From contig QNFD01000188.1 of NCBI GenBank assembly GCA_003645435.1, forward strand, positions 1-5,850: 5,850 nucleotides of DNA, given 5' to 3'. A program made the translations under genes and the position numbers. Each line of letters begins with the position of its first letter. Position 1 is the stretch's first letter. Below are positions 5,060 to 5,850 of the stretch, piece after piece. The DNA is from Gammaproteobacteria bacterium. Its GTDB lineage: Bacteria > Pseudomonadota > Gammaproteobacteria > GCA-001735895. The notes below the pieces were generated by a model that saw only the letters and a list, made by a program, of their open reading frames with translations, did not search any database and was not told where the DNA came from.

Positions 5060-5850
5060 ATGACGGCAGGCAATAAATACAAAAATATCTACCTGGGGAC
5101 GCTGGCATTTATTGCCATCTTGATCTCCGCTTCAATCATTATCATCGACTATATCGCGGCCGAAGAGTCGAGCATGGTTGAAGTTAATGATATCGGTGGG
5201 CGACAACGAATGCTCTCCGAAAGAGTCGTTCACCTGCTGCTCGAATACGCGGTGGAAACCGATGCGGGCGCTCGTGATGATATCATCGAACTGATCAATC
5301 TTTCCCTGGTAGCATTCGATAAAACTCATAACCTGTTGATCAGGGGCCACCTGTCCAGCGGCCAGACAGTCCTCTTCTCCGATAATATTGACGATATCTT
5401 TTTTGGCGCGCCCGAGTATCTGGATAAAAAAGCCCGCATATTTATCTACAACACACGGGAGGTACTGGGTCGTGAGTGGTCACCAATATTAATATCCAAT
5501 TACTATTTAAAACAATTACGAGAGGCTGCGAAACAGGATTTACACAGCAGTATGGAAGCCCTGGCGGCGCAATATACAAAAAACAGCCAGGTTAGAATAA
5601 CCCGGCTAAGAATGGTAGTTGCCGCCCTGCTTGGCGGCATAGTGATCGTGGTTTTTGGGGTTGGTATTTTTGTATTTATTCCTATGTTCCGGCGCATCGA
5701 ACATCAGGAACAGGAATTACACAAAAAGGCATTTATAGATCCTCTGACAAATTGTCATAACCGCCGCAGCTTTCTTGCCAATGCCGGCACCGCTTATGAA
5801 CGTAGTCGGCGTTACGACCATACCTTTGCGGTCCTGTACATCGATATCGA
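5060..5850 (+). CDS. Membrane diguanylate cyclase with PilJ/NarX-type sensor domain (3' partial)
   Basis: The frame is open from the ATG at 5060 to the window end: 263 full codons plus two bases. Residues 10-33 form a strong N-terminal membrane segment. It is followed by a helical periplasmic domain starting with NDIGGRQRMLSER (43-55), the hallmark of the PilJ/NarX-like type IV pili sensing domain. A second membrane segment lies at about 185-208, then a short linker (RRIEHQEQELHKKA). The GGDEF domain begins at DPLTNCHNRRSF (227-238) and reaches YIDI (260-263), where Asp262 is the expected first metal-binding residue. The window ends before the GGDEF signature, so catalytic competence and any extra EAL domain cannot be judged. 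The likely role is making cyclic di-GMP in response to a periplasmic signal, controlling motility or biofilm. The ribosome-binding site is weak (TTGAG at 5046-5050). It is divergent from the lyase gene and probably functionally separate from the phosphonate genes. Confidence 0.88.
   Translation, partial: MTAGNKYKNIYLGTLAFIAILISASIIIIDYIAAEESSMVEVNDIGGRQRMLSERVVHLLLEYAVETDAGARDDIIELINLSLVAFDKTHNLLIRGHLSSGQTVLFSDNIDDIFFGAPEYLDKKARIFIYNTREVLGREWSPILISNYYLKQLREAAKQDLHSSMEALAAQYTKNSQVRITRLRMVVAALLGGIVIVVFGVGIFVFIPMFRRIEHQEQELHKKAFIDPLTNCHNRRSFLANAGTAYERSRRYDHTFAVLYIDI

Noticed and set aside
5132..5697. Minus-strand frames at 5132-5350 and 5503-5697
   Set aside because: They are antisense to the open + strand frame starting at 5060, whose translation shows clear PilJ-type, membrane and GGDEF features.

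Overview
The window looks like chromosomal DNA from a proteobacterium, most likely a free-living aquatic gammaproteobacterium. This is inferred from roughly even base composition, the gene families present and a REP-like palindrome, not from any phylogenetic marker. It holds five genes: two run off the window edges and three are complete or nearly so. I see no tRNA, rRNA, CRISPR array, insertion sequence or prophage gene.

Left half (1-3308, + strand): a phosphonate/phosphite-type ABC importer in the order phnD (5' end missing), phnC, phnE1, phnE2. PhnD is the periplasmic binding protein, PhnC the ATPase, and PhnE1/PhnE2 two paralogous permeases that probably form a heterodimeric channel. The last three genes are tightly packed (11 bp, then a TAATG overlap). 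A 91 bp gap with a strong imperfect hairpin separates phnD from phnC and may let the binding protein be made in excess.

Middle (3309-4756): a 56 bp convergent gap carries a perfect 9 bp inverted repeat (GGGGTCAGA/TCTGACCCC) that probably terminates transcription and resembles REP-type palindromes. It faces a minus-strand gene for a class III PLP enzyme. Its sequence character and its place beside a phosphonate importer suggest PbfA, the (R)-1-hydroxy-2-aminoethylphosphonate ammonia-lyase. Together the importer and lyase would take up aminoethylphosphonates and feed them to phosphonoacetaldehyde. The hydrolase or dehydrogenase that finishes the pathway is not in the window.

Right end (4757-5850): a 303 bp divergent intergenic region with possible promoter elements and two small hairpins, then the start of a membrane-anchored diguanylate cyclase on the + strand. 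It has a PilJ/NarX-type periplasmic sensor domain and the beginning of a GGDEF domain, and is cut by the window end. It is probably unrelated to phosphonate use.

Nothing here amounts to a clearly undescribed system. The most useful leads are the PbfA-like lyase beside the importer, the two intergenic hairpins of the phn region, and the structured leader of the cyclase gene.
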